Notes under the pieces: generated by a model
Seen by the model: only the letters and a program-made list of their open reading frames with translations
Told to the model about the DNA's origin: nothing
The model's database searches: none
Position numbers and translations under genes: made by a program
NCBI GenBank assembly: GCA_965247665.1
Contig: CBDFHH010000002.1
Location: 558,001 to 622,000 of the forward strand
Length of the DNA stretch: 64,000 nucleotides
Direction: 5' to 3'
From: CAUZWH01 sp965247665
GTDB lineage: Bacteria; Pseudomonadota; Alphaproteobacteria; SHVV01
In this document: positions 8,982 through 17,267 of the stretch, one piece after another
How the letters are laid out: each line of letters begins with the position of its first letter
Numbering within the stretch: the stretch's first letter is position 1

Positions 8982-9263
8982 CTAGAGCGTTTTTCGATCT
9001 GACAGAATCTTTTGTATTTTCAATTGGTTGTGTCTGTGATTCAAGATGCGTGCTGGTGAAGGAGGCCAGCCTGCATCCCGACTTCAACCCGATCGAGATG
9101 GCCTTCTCCAAGTTCAAGGCCTACCTCAAGCGTCGGGCCGCCCGCACCGTCACAGAACTCTGGGAGGCCATCGCCCAAGCCACAGACATCTTCACCTCGG
9201 CCGAGTGCCAAAACTACTTCGTCGCCGCAGGATATGACCGTAAGTGATCAGAAAATGCTCTAG
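8982..9263 (+). mobile_element. internally deleted IS630-family element
   Basis: A 282-base unit bounded by imperfect inverted ends: CTAGAGCGTTTTTCGATC on the left and, on the opposite strand at the right, CTAGAGCATTTTCTGATC. Inside is only the C-terminal part of an IS630-type transposase (about 9054-9247), recognisable by HPDFNPIEMAFSKFKAYL and NYFVAAGYDRK. The DDE core is missing except for the final NPIE segment, so it cannot move itself, but intact-looking ends could make it a MITE-like passenger. Both ends contain the TA expected for IS630 targets. Confidence 0.75.
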
Positions 9264-9416
9264 CATATGTGACGGAAGGCAAGAGTAGGTGATGCCATAA
9301 CCGTATTCTTGGTGCTTATCCCATTAAGCGCCTTGGCGGGAGACGCGGAGCACACGGTTTCACCCGGGGCGATGCATCGTCGTCGAGACGCCCCATCCCC
9401 GGCATCCGCCGGGCGC

Positions 9417-10196
9417 TTAAGAGGCGGAGTTTCTCTCTACGTTCGACATGATCGCTTTGCGCAGCACCCGGACTGCCTTCCCGCCGAAGGGCGGAAGCTT
9501 GCGTAGCGTGTCGGCCCGCGGCACCTCCCAGCCGATGCCTTCGAGCGCCTCGTCCTCAGATGTGCCGGGGCATAGTCCGTCCAAACTGAGTTCGCCGCCA
9601 TCGAAGCTAAAGCGGCCCCTGGGCGTGATCAGACACTCGGGGCCGCCGCCGGGGAGGCCGAGCGCTTCGCGCGCGCCCGCGGGGCCGATGAGGCCGGGGC
9701 TGGTCACGAAGTCGACCCGCTCGACGATGCGCCGGGAGTCGTGGGGCATTACGACCACGTAGCGCTTGGCCAGCGTCGTGATGTCATGCGCCCCGCCGCT
9801 CCCCGCCATGCGCAGCTTCGGTGCCGCGTAATCGCCGATGACGGTGCTGTTGAGGTTACCGTAACGGTCCACTTGGGCTCCCGAGAGTAGCCCGCAGTCC
9901 ATGTCGCCCGATTGCAGCGACGCGAAGACGTCGAGGCAAGAGCCCAGCATGGAGGTATCGGCGACGACGCTGGGGCTGCCCGTCGAAAGGGGCGGTTGGG
10001 GCGGGTCGGCATCGATGGCGCCCGATTCATAGATGAGCACGAGGTTCGGCGCGTGGGTGCGTTTGGCCAACATAGCCGCGAGCGAGGGCACCCCGACTCC
10101 GACGAAGCACGTCTCGCCGTCACGGAGCTCGCGCGCCGCGAGTAGCACCATTCGCTCTTCCTCGGTCAGCGCCTCGGCGGCCACGGCGTCGGTCAT
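9417..10196 (-). CDS. CoA-transferase beta subunit (glutaconate CoA-transferase/IpdB type)
   Basis: Family I CoA-transferase-fold subunit, 259 residues. Seen: LRDGETCFVGVGVPSLAAML (about 26-45), the family segment YESGAI (about 55), GNLNSTVIGDY and GSGGAHDI in the nucleotide-binding half. Its start codon overlaps the alpha-subunit stop (ATGA), so the two are translationally coupled and form one enzyme. Either CoA transfer between acids or, as in the IpdAB pair of steroid catabolism, hydrolytic C-C cleavage of a cyclic beta-keto CoA ester is possible. The neighbouring crotonase resembles the partner of the IpdAB type. It is the last gene of the minus-strand operon. Confidence 0.82.
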   Translation of the reverse strand: MTDAVAAEALTEEERMVLLAARELRDGETCFVGVGVPSLAAMLAKRTHAPNLVLIYESGAIDADPPQPPLSTGSPSVVADTSMLGSCLDVFASLQSGDMDCGLLSGAQVDRYGNLNSTVIGDYAAPKLRMAGSGGAHDITTLAKRYVVVMPHDSRRIVERVDFVTSPGLIGPAGAREALGLPGGGPECLITPRGRFSFDGGELSLDGLCPGTSEDEALEGIGWEVPRADTLRKLPPFGGKAVRVLRKAIMSNVERNSAS

Positions 10197-11065
10197 TTGA
10201 ACTCACTCGCCAGGCGAGCGCGGCGTTCGGCGCCCAGCTTTTCGACGTAGGCCTTGTGCGATTCAACCCCCGCCACCCACTCGCCGAGAAACTCCGCGAG
10301 GTCGTCGGGCGAGCGCGCAATTCGGTCGTAGTCGAAATAGACCGCGTCGTCACGGCCGTAGTAGTCCTGGACGTAAGAGGGGTGCGCCCCCCACGGTACG
10401 GCGCAGACGGTGGTCACCATATAGCCCGGAAGGATCGTCCGGTTCGCGTCCGCTCGGATGGTCTCCACCGGCACGATCTCCTCAACGCTGGCGACAATTC
10501 GTTTGCTCGCCTTGGCCCCTTCGGCCGTATCGCCGGTGAGCCCCCACATCTGCACGTTGCCCTGCTCGTCGGCGCGTTGGGCGTGAATCAGCGCCACGTC
10601 GGGTCTGAGCGCCGGAATGGCGGTCAGCGGCTCGTCGGTGAAGGGGCAGCGGACCTCGGCGATCTTGTCTGAGACGACGATGTCGCCCGCGCGCAGCACG
10701 CGGGTCGGAATGTAGGGGATGCCGAGCGCCGCGGCGTGCAGCCTCAGCAGCATGGTGAAATTGGTCCAGTCCTCGGCCTCGATTTCCTTGTTCTCGACGG
10801 CGCGGCGGAAGGCGTGGGCGAGCCCGATGCCCGGGTTGCCGAGGTAGCCGAAGATGACCCTCGCCACACACCCCGCGGCGATGAGCTGGTCGAACAGGAT
10901 GTCGGTGCCGGTGCGGCAGAGGGTCAGGTCTTTCCGCCCTTGACGGATGAGTTCGTGGCCGGCGGCGAAGGGAATGGCGTGGCCGAAGCCGCCGATGAAG
11001 ACGCAGTCGCCGTCCTTGACGTTCTCCGCAATGGCCTCAGCCAGCGGACGGTGCTTGGTTCTCAT
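10193..11065 (-). CDS. CoA-transferase alpha subunit (glutaconate CoA-transferase/IpdA type)
   Basis: Alpha subunit of 290 residues. The ATG at 11065 is chosen because the family N-terminus (LAEAIAENVKDGDCVFIGGF) follows; the frame stays open further upstream only as a shadow of the crotonase gene, which it overlaps by 29 bases. Seen: GGFGHAIPFAAGHELIRQG, YLGNPGIG and the conserved ALIHAQRADEQGNVQMWG, typical of the SCOT/GctA fold. Acts with the beta subunit. The overlaps on both sides show tight co-translation. Substrate unknown; see the beta subunit for the two possible chemistries. Confidence 0.83.
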   Translation of the reverse strand: MRTKHRPLAEAIAENVKDGDCVFIGGFGHAIPFAAGHELIRQGRKDLTLCRTGTDILFDQLIAAGCVARVIFGYLGNPGIGLAHAFRRAVENKEIEAEDWTNFTMLLRLHAAALGIPYIPTRVLRAGDIVVSDKIAEVRCPFTDEPLTAIPALRPDVALIHAQRADEQGNVQMWGLTGDTAEGAKASKRIVASVEEIVPVETIRADANRTILPGYMVTTVCAVPWGAHPSYVQDYYGRDDAVYFDYDRIARSPDDLAEFLGEWVAGVESHKAYVEKLGAERRARLASEFK

Positions 11066-11924
11066 CCTTGTCCAGCCCGGCCAGGTATTCCTCGACCTGC
11101 TCTCGGTTGCGCTCGCGGAATTTCTGAAAATCGGGCGGGCGCTTGTCGAGGAATGCCTGCATGCCTTCGAGCGATTCCTCCGAGCCCCAGATGTTGGCAA
11201 GAAGCTCCATGCCGTGCTGCCACGAGGCGTAGAGCTCGTCTGATTCGAAGTTGAGGGACTTCTTCGTTGCGCGCAGCGTCTGGGCGCTATAGGACTTGAT
11301 CTGCTCGCACCATACCCCGGTCTCGTGTCGCAGGTCCGCCTGCGGCACCACCTTGTTGATGAGCCCAATGCGCATGGCTTCCTCCGCCGTGAAGGTGCGG
11401 CAGAGGAAGATCATCTCACGCGCCAGGCGCTCGCCGATCAGCCGCGGGATGTACTGGGTGGCACCGACGGTGGGACACGCCCCGACTCGCGCCCCGGTCT
11501 GGCCGAACACCGCGGTGTCGGAGGCGATGATGAGATCGCACCACAGCGCCAGCTCATGGCCGCCACCCATGCACCACCCGTTCACCATGCCGATGACCGG
11601 GATGGGAAGCCCGCGCATGGTCATGGCGAGGCCGAGCATGCGGTCATTCCAGTGATGGGCGTTGGCCCGGTTGAGGCGCATCATGGCGTAAAAGTCACCG
11701 CCCGACGAAAACGCCTTGTCGCCGGCCCCGGTGATCACCGCGCAGGCGATAGAGGGATCGTCGCGGGTCGAGCGGAAGGCCTCGGTCAACTCGTCGAGGG
11801 TCTGCTCGCGGACGGCGTTGCGGGTCTGTGGTCGGTTGATGGTCAGCCAGGCGACGTTGTTCTTCACCTCGTAAAGGATGTCTTCATATTCCCTATCTTT
11901 CGACTTGCCTTTGGTCATGGTCAC
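11037..11924 (-). CDS. crotonase-family enzyme (enoyl-CoA hydratase / ring hydrolase, MenB/BadI-like)
   Basis: Enoyl-CoA hydratase/isomerase superfamily, 295 residues. Seen: AFSSGGDFYAM and VNGWCMGGGHELALWCDLII, which provide the two oxyanion-hole NH groups, then FGQTGARVGACPTVGA. That segment resembles the MenB/BadI branch, which closes or opens rings of CoA esters, more than fatty-acid hydratases. The long C-terminal tail (from about 245) is rich in charged residues. It overlaps the CoA-transferase alpha gene, so it acts in the same pathway. A ring-opening or hydration step ahead of the transferase is the likely role; exact chemistry is not visible. Confidence 0.8.
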   Translation of the reverse strand: MTMTKGKSKDREYEDILYEVKNNVAWLTINRPQTRNAVREQTLDELTEAFRSTRDDPSIACAVITGAGDKAFSSGGDFYAMMRLNRANAHHWNDRMLGLAMTMRGLPIPVIGMVNGWCMGGGHELALWCDLIIASDTAVFGQTGARVGACPTVGATQYIPRLIGERLAREMIFLCRTFTAEEAMRIGLINKVVPQADLRHETGVWCEQIKSYSAQTLRATKKSLNFESDELYASWQHGMELLANIWGSEESLEGMQAFLDKRPPDFQKFRERNREQVEEYLAGLDKDENQAPSAG

Positions 11925-11970
11925 TCCTCCCCTTGGCGTCGGCCAGCGTCCGGTCCGGGGACTCGCCGGT

Positions 11971-12714
11971 TCAGGACGCCGCCGCCGCCACGCCCTCTTG
12001 CGACGACTCCGATATCTTCTGTTCGAACCGGTCGATGGTCAGGACCCAGCCGAAGCAGCGGCTGATGTTCTGCAAGGCCATGACGTGCAGGTCCTCGCCG
12101 TACATGGTGCCAACACAATCGGAGATGACGATCACCTTGTAGTTCTTGTTGGCCGACGTGAAGGCCGTGTTGAGCACGCAGGTGTTCGTGTTGATGCCGA
12201 TGAGCACCACGGTGTCGGCTTTGAGGGCCTGGAGCAGTAGTTCAAGGTCGGTGCCGATGAAGCAGTCCTGGCGCTTCTTGTAGTCGATGACGTAGTCGGA
12301 CTCGTCGTAAAGCTGGGGCATGATCTCGGTCTGCACGGTGCCTTCCATGTTGTGCCCAATGACCGTCGTCTTTCGCCCTGGCGCCAACCGATCGGTCTCC
12401 TCTTTGATACGGTTCATGTGCTGGAAGAAGGGGCGGATGCTCGCCTCCGATCCGAGGCCTCGGATCTCCCGGTTCACCACAGCGACGTGGATGATCGGGA
12501 GACCGATCCCACGGCAGAACTTGAGGAGTCTTTCGGTGTTTTCGATGACCCGCTCGCAGACCTCGGGGCTGCACGGCATCGTCGCCACATCCGGGTCCAG
12601 ATGTCCCCGATGCATGTCGATCGCCACGATGGCCGTTTTCGCCGGATCGATCTCGAGCATGGCGTTGAGCTTCTCGATCATCGGCGAGCGGTCAACGATC
12701 TCTATGGTTTTCAT
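11971..12714 (-). CDS. isochorismatase-like cysteine hydrolase
   Basis: Cysteine hydrolase of the isochorismatase/N-carbamoylsarcosine amidase family, 247 residues. The catalytic triad is readable: Asp in TAIVAIDMHRGHLDP (about 32), Lys in VIDYKKRQD (about 144) and Cys in GINTNTCVLNTAF (about 179), with the usual preceding cis-peptide region. Such enzymes hydrolyse C-N bonds of amides or N-carbamoyl compounds. It lies between the crotonase and the DUF1989 gene in the TRAP-led operon, which suggests the imported compound contains an amide or carbamoyl nitrogen. Isochorismate is unlikely in this context. Confidence 0.82.
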   Translation of the reverse strand: MKTIEIVDRSPMIEKLNAMLEIDPAKTAIVAIDMHRGHLDPDVATMPCSPEVCERVIENTERLLKFCRGIGLPIIHVAVVNREIRGLGSEASIRPFFQHMNRIKEETDRLAPGRKTTVIGHNMEGTVQTEIMPQLYDESDYVIDYKKRQDCFIGTDLELLLQALKADTVVLIGINTNTCVLNTAFTSANKNYKVIVISDCVGTMYGEDLHVMALQNISRCFGWVLTIDRFEQKISESSQEGVAAAAS

Positions 12715-12781
12715 GTGAATTCCTCCATGGCGCGACGGCCGCTGGATAGATCCTCAAAGTTCCCCGGCGGGGCACACGGCT

Positions 12782-13747
12782 TCATTCAACCTGCGGCTTC
12801 AGTCCACCTCTGTAGACATCCCATGTCTTGTTGCGCCGGTTCTCCAGATACCACGACATGACGGCGGCCAGGACCACCTCCTCGTCGCTGCCAGGGTAGC
12901 GCTGATTCCTCAAATATTCTAAGCGCTCCCGGTCCTCCTCGGTCAGCTCGAGGGGGATCTCGGTAAACTCCAGGGGATAGCTGGGAAACTTCGGTTCGTA
13001 CCCGGGGACAGGCTTGAGTTCGCGCTCCGTCCGGATCTCGCGCACCCGGTAATCGTCGAGGGTACGCTGGTTTTTCAACGAGACGTATTCCGAGACCAGC
13101 TCTTCGACCTTCCCATCAGTCTCCTCGGTGCGCTCGAACACCTCGACGCCGATGGGCTTGAGAGCAAAGTTGCTGGTCAGCAGCACGTCACCGGAGCCGC
13201 AGACGATCGGCACCGCTAGCACGTCCGTCAACGCCAGAAGGTCCACGTGATCACCTTTCCGGGCCGTGTTCCAGGAATAGGTGGACTGACCGTCGGCCGT
13301 CAGGCCCGTATTCATCCACATGTTGAGCGAGTCGTGGAGATCGTCGGGCGTCAACCCGTACTCGCCCACCGCCTCGGTGAACGTGTCCGTGCAGTTGGTG
13401 TGGGTCTCGAAGCCGAACATGATCTCGAGCATGGCCCCGTTGCAGCGCGGCGCCAGCATGTCGGTGACGCAAGTCTTCGGCATCGCGATGACCACCATCA
13501 TGGGGCGGAATCGGGGCGGATTACTCCACACGAAATGGCCTTCCCGCACCCGCATGCCCTGCCGCCGCATGACGCCGACAGACATGTACTCCTTGTAGTC
13601 GTGCAGGTTGTAGCAATTGAAATCGACGCACTGCCCCCCTTCCAGCTGTGTGATGCGGAGGGTCTCACCCTTGTAGACCGGTAGCGCCTTGCCGGTGACG
13701 GGCTCGAGGACGAGATCGACCCGCTTGTCGCCGAGCGCCGCCATCAC
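12782..13747 (-). CDS. DUF1989 / urea carboxylase-associated family protein
   Basis: Protein of 321 residues of the DUF1989 family, often encoded near urea carboxylase, allophanate hydrolase or amine catabolism genes; the biochemical role is unsettled. Seen: the family signature VDFNCYNLHDYKEYMSVG (about 40), an LxxRCN-type segment LAPRCNGAMLEIMFG, and GDHVDLLALTDVLAVPIVCG. A C-terminal acidic/Arg-rich helix (ELTEEDRERLEYLRNQRY) extends beyond the core domain and is unlike the short family members. Its ATG overlaps the stop of the small upstream gene (ATGA), so the two are coupled. No urea carboxylase is nearby. Confidence 0.75.
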   Translation of the reverse strand: MMAALGDKRVDLVLEPVTGKALPVYKGETLRITQLEGGQCVDFNCYNLHDYKEYMSVGVMRRQGMRVREGHFVWSNPPRFRPMMVVIAMPKTCVTDMLAPRCNGAMLEIMFGFETHTNCTDTFTEAVGEYGLTPDDLHDSLNMWMNTGLTADGQSTYSWNTARKGDHVDLLALTDVLAVPIVCGSGDVLLTSNFALKPIGVEVFERTEETDGKVEELVSEYVSLKNQRTLDDYRVREIRTERELKPVPGYEPKFPSYPLEFTEIPLELTEEDRERLEYLRNQRYPGSDEEVVLAAVMSWYLENRRNKTWDVYRGGLKPQVE

Positions 13748-13908
13748 GAGCTCCCCCGTTCCGCCACGTCAGCCGCGTACCGGCGGAAGACGTTGGTGAC
13801 CACGTCGGCCAGCGTGTCCCCAAATTGCCCTTCCTCTTTCATTCTTTCCAGAAGCACGAGCTGTTGCTGGTTGACCATGATGACGAGGTTGTCGGTCTTG
13901 TCCGCCAT
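13744..13908 (-). CDS. small ribbon-helix-helix-like protein
   Basis: Protein of 54 residues starting at the ATG at 13908; a longer frame upstream of this start is a shadow of the TRAP permease end. Layout: a short beta-like segment (NLVIMVNQQQ), then helix LVLLERMKEEG, then DTLADVVTNVFRRYAAD. This strand-helix-helix pattern is like a CopG/Arc DNA-binding protomer. A second protein of the same kind lies at 23451-23594: both share V-x-(V/F)-(N/T)-x-QQ-(L/V) and an L-L-E-(R/Q) helix. It overlaps the DUF1989 gene. DNA binding is inferred from the pattern only. Confidence 0.6.
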   Translation of the reverse strand: MADKTDNLVIMVNQQQLVLLERMKEEGQFGDTLADVVTNVFRRYAADVAERGSS

Positions 13909-13972
13909 GGGGGTTCGATGTCCTCCGATCGTTTCGAGTGTAATCCGATTCCTTGCCGTGCCCGCCTTCGCC

Positions 13973-15274
13973 TCACAGCATCTGCGAGGGCAGCCAAAGG
14001 GCGACCTGTGGGAACGCGATGAGGATGAGCAGGATGACGGCGGCGGCCATGATGAACGGGATGGCACCCATGATGATCTCGTTCATCTCGGCATTCTGAA
14101 ATATCCCTTTCAGGACAAACAAATGGAGCCCGAAGGGCGGCGTGATCATCGCCAGCTCGCTGAGGTAGATCAACAGGATGCCGAACCAGATGGGATCGAA
14201 GCCGAGGCTGACGATGGCGGGGAAGATGATGGGAAGCGTCAGGATCATGCCGGGCAGAGGGTCGATGAAGCACCCGAGGCCGATGTAGAAGGCGACGATC
14301 CCCATCAGAATGACGTAGCGGTTGACGTCGGGGTTGACGATGAACTCCGAGATGTTTGTCGGCAGGCGGGTGGTAGCGAGAAAGGTCCCAAAGACGAACG
14401 CGGCGGCGACGATGAAATAGACCATGCCCGTCGTCTTGGCCGTCTCGAGGAGGCTCTCTCGCAATTGGTTCCAGGTCAGGCGCCGCATGCCCAACGCGAG
14501 CACGAAGGCGGCGAAGGCCCCGACAGCCCCGGCCTCGGTCGGCGTGAACCAGCCGGTATAGATCCCGCCGATGACGACGAAGGCCAGGGTGCCGATCCCC
14601 GCTATACCCTTGATCGCAATCAACCGCTCCTTCCATGCGGTCCTCTCTTGCGTGGGACAGAGCGTCGGGTCGAGCTTCACCTTGACGTATACCGTGCCCA
14701 TGTAGATGACGGCGATGACGCACCCGGGGACGATGCCCGCAATGAGCAGCTGGGCGATAGATTGTTCGGTGACGATGCCGTAGATGATCATCAGGATGCT
14801 GGGCGGGATCATGGTGGCCAGTGTCCCCGCTGCGGCGACGCTGCCGAAGGCCAGACGCCGATCGACGCCCAGGGCCAGCATCTCGGGAATCGTCACCTTG
14901 CTCACGGTGGCACAGGCCGCGATGCCGGAACCGGACGCGGCCCCGAACGACGCCGCCCCGGCGATGGTGGCGTGGACCACGCCACCGGGCCAATGGCCCA
15001 GCCAGCGCTGGCCCGTCGTGAAGATATCGGCGGCGAAGCCCGCATGGTGGGCGAAATGACCCATCAGGATGAACAGGGGCACGACGGTCAACGCGTACTT
15101 GACCAATGAGGCGTGCACCATGAGGCCGACCACGCCCAACGCTGCCTCGAGCCCGCCGATGCCGATATAGCCGAAGAATCCAACCGTTAGCATGGCGAAG
15201 GCGACGGGGACCCTCAACAAGAGGAGCACCACGAGGGCGCCGATGGAGAGCCAGCCTATGTCAGTGGGCTGCAT
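13973..15274 (-). CDS. TRAP transporter large permease (DctM family)
   Basis: Integral membrane subunit of a tripartite ATP-independent periplasmic transporter, 433 residues with about 12 hydrophobic segments. Seen: GAASFGAASGSGIAACATV (about residue 88) and GWFTPTEAGAVGAFAAFVLA (about 222), both diagnostic for DctM. It couples Na+ or H+ influx to uptake of a substrate delivered by the binding protein. Genes for the small permease and binding protein lie directly upstream on the same strand, giving a complete P-Q-M set. Confidence 0.92.
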   Translation of the reverse strand: MQPTDIGWLSIGALVVLLLLRVPVAFAMLTVGFFGYIGIGGLEAALGVVGLMVHASLVKYALTVVPLFILMGHFAHHAGFAADIFTTGQRWLGHWPGGVVHATIAGAASFGAASGSGIAACATVSKVTIPEMLALGVDRRLAFGSVAAAGTLATMIPPSILMIIYGIVTEQSIAQLLIAGIVPGCVIAVIYMGTVYVKVKLDPTLCPTQERTAWKERLIAIKGIAGIGTLAFVVIGGIYTGWFTPTEAGAVGAFAAFVLALGMRRLTWNQLRESLLETAKTTGMVYFIVAAAFVFGTFLATTRLPTNISEFIVNPDVNRYVILMGIVAFYIGLGCFIDPLPGMILTLPIIFPAIVSLGFDPIWFGILLIYLSELAMITPPFGLHLFVLKGIFQNAEMNEIIMGAIPFIMAAAVILLILIAFPQVALWLPSQML

Positions 15275-15366
15275 GGGAAATCCCCACGCGCTCTTGAGCC
15301 CTCATCGAACCCTTTCCCGGAAAAACGCATCGCTCGGAACGGAGTGACCGATGCGGCGCGAGACCG

Positions 15367-15855
15367 TCACGCCGTCTCATCCGAAAGGGTTTCTTCCGGT
15401 TCGTGACCTGTTTCAACGCCGATGAGGGCGCCGACAATATCGATGACGAGCCGGAAGGACAGCAGAACAAAGCCGAAGAAGACCGCGAACTTACTCGGCC
15501 AGATGGGAATCTCGACGAGGCCCATCGTGTGATCGTCTGTTATCCAGGACTCCCAAGCAAAAAAACCGACCCGCCACGTAATGATGAGGGAGATGACAAG
15601 GGCAATCACGAGACTGAGCATATTCAGCCATCTGACCCCCCGCTCCGACAGGCGGGAGGAGAAAAGCTCCAGCCTAATGTGCTCGCGACGCCCCTGGACA
15701 TAGGCAACGCTCAGGTAAACCATGACCACGAGCGTCAGTTCGGTGACCTCGATGGCGCCCTGAATGGGCGAATTGAATAGTTTGCGCCCGAGTACGTCCG
15801 CCACGACGAGGCACATCAAGGAGAAGATGACGCACGCGGCAACCGCCGTGCTCAC
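15367..15855 (-). CDS. TRAP transporter small permease (DctQ family)
   Basis: Small membrane subunit, 162 residues from the GTG at 15855, four hydrophobic segments and the motif GAIEVTELTLVVMVYLSVAY plus REHIRLELF, typical of DctQ. The reading frame continues upstream to a stop at about 15940 with family-like sequence (TIVAWQEYVEKV) but has no ATG, GTG or TTG there. A strong Shine-Dalgarno-like GGAGGGGAAGG precedes an ATC at about 15909. The true start may therefore be non-standard, or the GTG is used and the N-terminus is short. A negatively charged C-terminal tail (PEETLSDETA) ends the protein. Confidence 0.85.
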   Translation of the reverse strand: MSTAVAACVIFSLMCLVVADVLGRKLFNSPIQGAIEVTELTLVVMVYLSVAYVQGRREHIRLELFSSRLSERGVRWLNMLSLVIALVISLIITWRVGFFAWESWITDDHTMGLVEIPIWPSKFAVFFGFVLLSFRLVIDIVGALIGVETGHEPEETLSDETA

Positions 15856-15974
15856 CTTCTCGACGTATTCCTGCCAGGCGACAATCGTTCTGCCGAGGCC
15901 GCTTACGATGGTCCTTCCCCTCCGGAGGTCCCAAAGGGACCCCCGTTTTCAGGCGATTTGAACCGAGGTGTTTC

Positions 15975-17027
15975 TTACTTGCCCGGCACCTCTTTCGAGG
16001 CCTTCTCGAGAAGCGCGGAGAAAGTCTCGGCCACCCTGCGTCCGGGCAGACCCTTCTTTTCCATGTCCTGGATCCACTCCTCCCAGATGGGCACGGTCAT
16101 CTTGTTGATGTGGTCCGTCGCCGCTTGGCTACCAGGGCTAATGGTCACGCCGGCCATCTTCAACGCATCCTTGGCCGAGCCTTCGTTGCCTTCGACCTGG
16201 ACGATACGGTGGTAGGCCGCGTGATTCTCCTCAGATGCCTGATCGAAGATTTTCTGGATGTCCGGTGGAAGCTTGTTCCACGTCTGCATCCGGATCGCCA
16301 GCAAGGAGGTGTTGCTGGCCAAAGGCTGCGCCCAAAAGTACTTGCCTACTTCATGCAGTTTGAAGTCGACGATCAAGAGCGGCGGGTAGGAGCCTGCGTC
16401 GATGGCCCCACGTTGCAGGGATGTGTACACTTCGGGCGTTGGAATGCCTACCGGGACCGCGCCGAGCCGCTTCATCAGCTTGGCCTGCGCCCCGAAGGCG
16501 CGGACCTTCAAGCCCTTCATGTCGGCGATGGACTTCACGGGCTTGCGCGATATCAGGTTGTAGGGCGGGAACGGCTGGCTGACGAGAAATCGGGCGTTCC
16601 ACTTCGCCAGCTGCTCCCTGATCTCGGGGGTCTGCTTGACCAGATCGCTCATCGCCTTGCCGAACGTGTACGCGTCCGAGTAGGTGGTCGGCAACGTGGC
16701 CACGGTCAGCAAAGGAAGCTTGCCCGGATAGTAACCGGGAATGATGAAGCTCACATCCGAGATGCCGGTGTTCAAGGCGTCCAGCAGCTGCCTCGAGGGC
16801 ACCAGCGAGCTCGACCAGTACGGCTCGAACTTCACCCTGCCGTTGGTGAGCTCCTCGACACGATCCAGGTACCATTTCTGGCCCTTGCCGATAATCGATG
16901 TCGGCGAATCGAGGGTCCCGAATTTGAGGACGAATTCCTGCGCCTGCGCGGTTTGCGATCCGGCGACGGCAAGCAGAACTGCGACGGCGAGGGCCGCGAG
17001 CCCCCGCGCCAGTATTCTTATTGACAT
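15975..17027 (-). CDS. TRAP transporter substrate-binding protein (DctP family)
   Basis: Periplasmic binding protein of 350 residues with a signal peptide (cleavage likely after SQTAQAQ, about residue 29). Seen: FGTLDSPTSIIGKGQKWYLD, then LKVRAFGAQAKLMKRLGAVP with the conserved Arg that binds the substrate carboxylate, and VYTSLQRGAIDA, the DctP signature. The substrate is therefore probably an organic acid. A strong GGGAGGAG ribosome binding site precedes the ATG. It is the first gene of the minus-strand operon that ends with the CoA transferase, and it diverges from the SMP-30 gene. Confidence 0.92.
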   Translation of the reverse strand: MSIRILARGLAALAVAVLLAVAGSQTAQAQEFVLKFGTLDSPTSIIGKGQKWYLDRVEELTNGRVKFEPYWSSSLVPSRQLLDALNTGISDVSFIIPGYYPGKLPLLTVATLPTTYSDAYTFGKAMSDLVKQTPEIREQLAKWNARFLVSQPFPPYNLISRKPVKSIADMKGLKVRAFGAQAKLMKRLGAVPVGIPTPEVYTSLQRGAIDAGSYPPLLIVDFKLHEVGKYFWAQPLASNTSLLAIRMQTWNKLPPDIQKIFDQASEENHAAYHRIVQVEGNEGSAKDALKMAGVTISPGSQAATDHINKMTVPIWEEWIQDMEKKGLPGRRVAETFSALLEKASKEVPGK

Positions 17028-17146
17028 TGTGACTCCTCCCTGGTGGGGCGTTGCATTGGCAACGGGGTATTGGATAGATGAGGAACCTTAACGACGGCGT
17101 TGCAGCGAGTAAACATTAAGCAAGATGCGACGCTCCAGCCCGGGAT

Positions 17147-17219
17147 GACGAAATCGTCGGTTATGTGCCACATTGAATCCGGCATCGTTCGTCACGCCGA
17201 GAGATGACGTTCCGTCATC
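17147..17219. promoter_or_regulatory. two palindromes in the divergent promoter region
   Basis: The 240-base gap between the divergent TRAP operon and SMP-30 gene contains GACGA-AA-TCGTC (17147-17158) and GATGACG-TTC-CGTCATC (17203-17219). Both arms match perfectly and share a TGACG/CGTCA core, so they may be operator sites for one regulator of both transcripts. No regulator gene lies beside them, and no clear -35/-10 pair was identified. Confidence 0.4.
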
Positions 17220-17267
17220 GACAAGAACTGATCATCAAAACACGAAACTTCATGATCGGAAGCGTCC

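Noticed and set aside
9417..11065. Acetate/succinyl-CoA transferase for ketone bodies (SCOT)
   Set aside because: The fold matches, but the neighbouring MenB/BadI-like crotonase and the amide-type genes fit a dedicated degradation operon better than ketone-body use.
13793..15109. Long plus-strand open frame (438 codons) opposite the TRAP permease
   Set aside because: Antisense to an intact dctM gene; its Asp/Gly/Arg-rich sequence with no hydrophobic core is typical of a shadow frame.
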